NCBI GenBank assembly: GCA_012932865.1
Contig: SAXG01000070.1
Location: 62,001-126,000, forward strand
Origin: Amylostereum areolatum
Lineage: Eukaryota; Basidiomycota; Agaricomycetes; Russulales; Stereaceae
Length of the DNA stretch: 64,000 bases
Direction of reading: 5' to 3'
Part shown: piece after piece, positions 60,970 through 64,000 of the stretch
Position numbering within the stretch: position 1 is the stretch's first letter
Layout of the letters: each line of letters begins with the position of its first letter
Translations under genes and position numbers: made by a program
The notes under the pieces: model-generated
What the model saw: only the letters and a program-made list of their open reading frames with translations
The model's database searches: none
Told to the model about the DNA's origin: nothing

Positions 60970-62067
60970 TCAGGCTGTCGCGACGGCGGGTAAATGGGGA
61001 GCAGGGAACCCACACTTCGTCCGGAACTCCTCGATCCAGCTCGTCTCGTCGCCCCGCGCACGCAGAATCGTCTCCACCTTCGCGAACGTCTTCCTAAACC
61101 ATATCCTCTCCCTCAACAGACTCCGTTCTCCGGCATTCTCTGGGACAGGCAAGGGCGCCGCGTCCTGAAGCGTCGTCTTCAACGCGGTCAGTAGCACGTC
61201 CGCGACCTGGCGGCTTTCTTCAGACTTGGACTCGTCGAGGCATTTCGCGAGGAGCAGCGTGCACGCGATGGGGTCGGACGAGAGCGAGGGCAGTTTGTAC
61301 AGGCTGTACAGGGCTGCGAGTGCCATCGAGGAGGAGAGGGGAAGGTTGTCGTGTAGAGAATGCAGAAGGTGACGGGCAGCCTGGGGAGAGGACAAGTCGA
61401 AGCGGTACCGTGGTCGGTTTCCGAACACCGCGAGGGCAAGGTCTGGACATTTGAGCTCGTCGCAGCGGGCTGCACGAACGCGTCAGCGGCGGCGAACGGT
61501 GCAGGAGGACGAGACGGGAACGCACCGACGAACAGAACCTGGTACGACTCCTTGAACGCCCGCCCGCTCTCGATCCAGTTGGGAAACTCCTCCGCGACGC
61601 GCTCGAGCTGCGCGCGCGTCGTCGCGAGCTGCACGAGGTGCACCCACGCCGAGTTGCGCACTTGGAGCGGGTCCTTCGCCACGGGTTTCCGTCCGATGTG
61701 CGCCCGCACGAACGTGTGGATGTCGTCGAAGCGCTTCGCACGCGTAACCGAGTCGAGCTTGCGGGTTTTGCGAGCTGGGGACGGCGTAAGTGTCTGCGAT
61801 GGCGGTGCGGACGAGGGCTCCTTTGCGCTGTCGAGCGGGATAAGGTCCGGCGCATCGTCGAAGAGTGTGCCCTCGTCGTCGAGCAACGCCTTCTTGGATT
61901 TTTTGGCGTACGCTATAAGCTTGTGAGATACGTCGGCCGAGTGTTTGCTTGGGGTGAGACGCACCTATACGCGTGACATGGAGGCTGCGTGCGGCGGGTC
62001 TGGAGACCAAGAAGGATGTAGGCCGTGAGGGGAGCGTACGACACGCTTTAGAGAACAGGCTGGCCAT
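60970..62067 (-). CDS. Probable mitochondrial helical protein, family not recognised
   Basis: Starts at 62067 with MASLFSKACRTLPSRPTSFL then VSRPAARSLHVTRI, an Arg/Ser-rich stretch without acidic residues typical of a mitochondrial presequence. After an intron, YAKKSKKALLDDEGTLFDDA leads to TRAKRFDDIHTFVRAHIGRK, QVRNSAWVHLVQLATTRAQL and FPNWIESGRAFKESYQVLFV. The last exons give CPDLALAVFGNRPRYRFDLS, MALAALYSLYKLPSLSSDPI, CTLLLAKCLDESKSEESRQV and ETILRARGDETSWIEEF. The regular alpha-helical repeats resemble PPR/TPR-type or mitoribosomal proteins. I would not name a gene. About 310 residues. Confidence 0.7.
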
Positions 62068-64000
62068 CGTGGTGCACGTCGTCGACGCGGAGAACGACGC
62101 TGGCAAGACCGATGAAGACAAACAGAGCCAAATTGACGCGACTGAGCGCCGCGCGCGACCTCCTTCGCAGAATCGCATTTCACCCTCCGTCCATGATCTC
62201 CCATCCCTCCTTCATTTCTCTTCTGTTATGCACTTCTACCAGCCAAATGACATACCCTTTTATGCATTCTACTTGGGCAAGCCAGCATAAGCCAACGAAC
62301 CCCATATTCCACTTATCTATAGGCCGAGTTACCCCGACAGATGCATGCCAGCATGGGCGGCAAAGTTCACGGACATGAGTCAGAACACATTTCTACCTGA
62401 AAAGACTTGAAAAGACCTGAAAAGACGTGAGGTTCGTTTCCCACTCGTCCACATCTCCCGATTTTGGCTAACAGCAGGAGTGAAGCATACCACAGGCGAC
62501 AGAACGCGCGCCCCTGTCGGAAAAAAGGTTTTGACTTTATAATCTGTTTGGGTTGTAAGCGGTTGATAAGCTATCTTACCCGCAATTTCCAGCACTTGAA
62601 TAGCCATACACGATTTGTAATCAGATTAAAAACCTCTTATAAGGTACTTTATCACCTAAAAATGGCATGTTTATAATCAATTCAGGTTCAATTATAACCG
62701 TTATAAACCCCCACCCCCGATTAGACCAGATTAGATGATTATAACTGATTATAAAGCAATTCCCAAATTTCCGACACCTCCTCAACGACCGACCAGAAAA
62801 TGTCCCGCCGACCGAGGTAACACCTGCCGGAGGGCAGAGCGCCGATCCGTCAAAGAGCTTCAAAACCCTTGCTTTGGCCGTATGTCGCGAAGTGACGCAT
62901 ATATAGTCTCCCCAAGGCAGACGAGATATTTCGTCAACACTTCTCAGGCTCAGGATCCTCTTATCTGGCGTCTGCTTTCATTACGGTGGGTGTTACCGAG
63001 TGCGCGAGGGAATTGTGATTGCCGAGCTTCGGCATGTCACGTGCACTGGAAAGCAGAATCTGTCTAATGTCCAATGGCCACGGGCAACGCGCACCAAATT
63101 CAAACTCCGACGCGTGCTCGAGATATTCGACGATGAGCGGCGGTGCATGCACCGTCATCCTACGACAAAAGTGCAATATGTTGACCACACGATAAAACAT
63201 GTAAAAGCGGTACCTTTGAACGTATGCACGAACATGTGTGAGAACAGGAATATTCATGTCTCTGATATGATAGTGGTCTTCAAGAGGGGTTAATCTTCGG
63301 GATTTTCGTGCATACGTTTGTAGTCCTTCCTTTCCTAGGTTCATATGCATCTTATATTTGATTGAATGCGCGATGTGGAAGCCTGCATCAGCAATTTGAC
63401 CTACCACCTGGATCCTCTGGTACCAGAGGAATCAGGCTGTCAGAAGGCGCTGTGGAGCCAGATGACTTGGTCCCTTCCACATATCCCCTCCGATTCCAGA
63501 TCATATGCCAGGTTGGCACCAGACAGGAAAATATGGGCCAGATTCACACCTCGAGCCAGGATCCCAGAGCCGAGGTTATTGACAGGTTGTAAAACAGTAA
63601 AACATATCAATATATTGTACCCCCCCGTATGCGATAACAAAGATGTACATCACGAGAAGGACAGATAACATACAGCTGATTCAGTGATATCATCGGAAAA
63701 GACAGTGGTGACAATCGCAGTGGTGCGAGGTTTGCCGAAACGACGGAGAAAGGACCGGAATATGAGTTGGACAGATTGAGACGGAGTGCGGTTAAAAGAA
63801 GCTTGAAAGGATTGGCAGGCAAGTTGATTGTCCACGTAGCTAGATATGGAAGCCGTTAGCGACAATGTCTTTTGCACGGACACGCTGGCCAGACACGAGA
63901 CGGACACAGACATGAGACGTACTGTGGTCTTTGGAATTTGCAAAGATTGTAATACTGTAAAGAGGGAGAGAACGAGGCATGAGTCAGAGACATTGGTAGA
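62068..64000. other. Unassigned right end; AT-rich patch near 62560-62760
   Basis: No confident gene. Around 62560-62760 the sequence is AT-rich with many repeats of ATAA and TTATAA. Minus-strand frames between 62961 and 63943 are open for up to 148 codons, and splice-like sites (TTTACAG near 63954; CATATCTAG near 63842) suggest the start or end of a gene that continues beyond the window. The peptide LPANPFKLLLTALRLNLSNS is plausible coding sequence but is not recognised. Confidence 0.35.

Noticed and set aside
63607..63943. Minus-strand frames at the right end as a definite gene
   Set aside because: Splice-like sites exist but no recognisable protein or start could be assembled inside the window.

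Overview
The window is nuclear DNA of a filamentous basidiomycete, most likely a member of the Agaricomycetes. Almost every gene is cut by several short (about 50-60 bp) GT-AG introns, coding exons are GC-rich, genes are densely packed on both strands, and the gene families fit that class: STE3-like receptors, LysM and CBM19-like secreted proteins, caspase-like proteins of basidiomycete type, and Ser/Pro-rich orphan proteins. I see no tRNA, rRNA, CRISPR array or bacterial-style operon. All gene models below were assembled by reading frames across splice sites by eye.

Layout. 0-11 kb: two apparently intact STE3-type pheromone-receptor-like genes (374-1894 and 9068-10549) flank a flavin-dependent halogenase (2794-6078) and a decayed receptor (7084-8165). 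11.8-16 kb: a LysM secreted protein, a CBM19-like secreted protein and ribosomal protein eS26. 16.3-25.4 kb: two tandem copies of a large gene whose N-terminal part looks like a lectin-type beta-propeller and whose C-terminal part is a caspase-like (C14) protease with a basidiomycete-type tail. 27.4-38.4 kb: an LSB3/YSC84-type SH3 protein, a SnoaL/NTF2-like protein, three paralogues of an unnamed family, and a zinc-finger SDE3/MOV10-type RNA helicase. 40-50 kb: a second LysM protein, a very large disordered Ser/Pro-rich protein and an acidic UTP16/BUD21-like protein. 50.7-53.4 kb: a fourth receptor gene, split by a 1,119 bp insertion. 54.2-62.1 kb: a PEBP protein, an HpcH/HpaI aldolase, two orphans, a DHA2-type MFS transporter and a mitochondrial-looking protein. 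The last 1.9 kb holds nothing I can assign.

How the genes relate. The four receptors could mark a B mating-type region or a cluster of non-mating-type STE3-like receptors. I found no convincing pheromone precursor (a short ORF ending in a CaaX box), so I do not claim a functional mating locus. The secreted chitin-binding-type proteins (two LysM, one CBM19-like) form a second theme. The most unusual content is the tandem propeller-caspase pair, which has the layout of a sensor joined to a protease executor.
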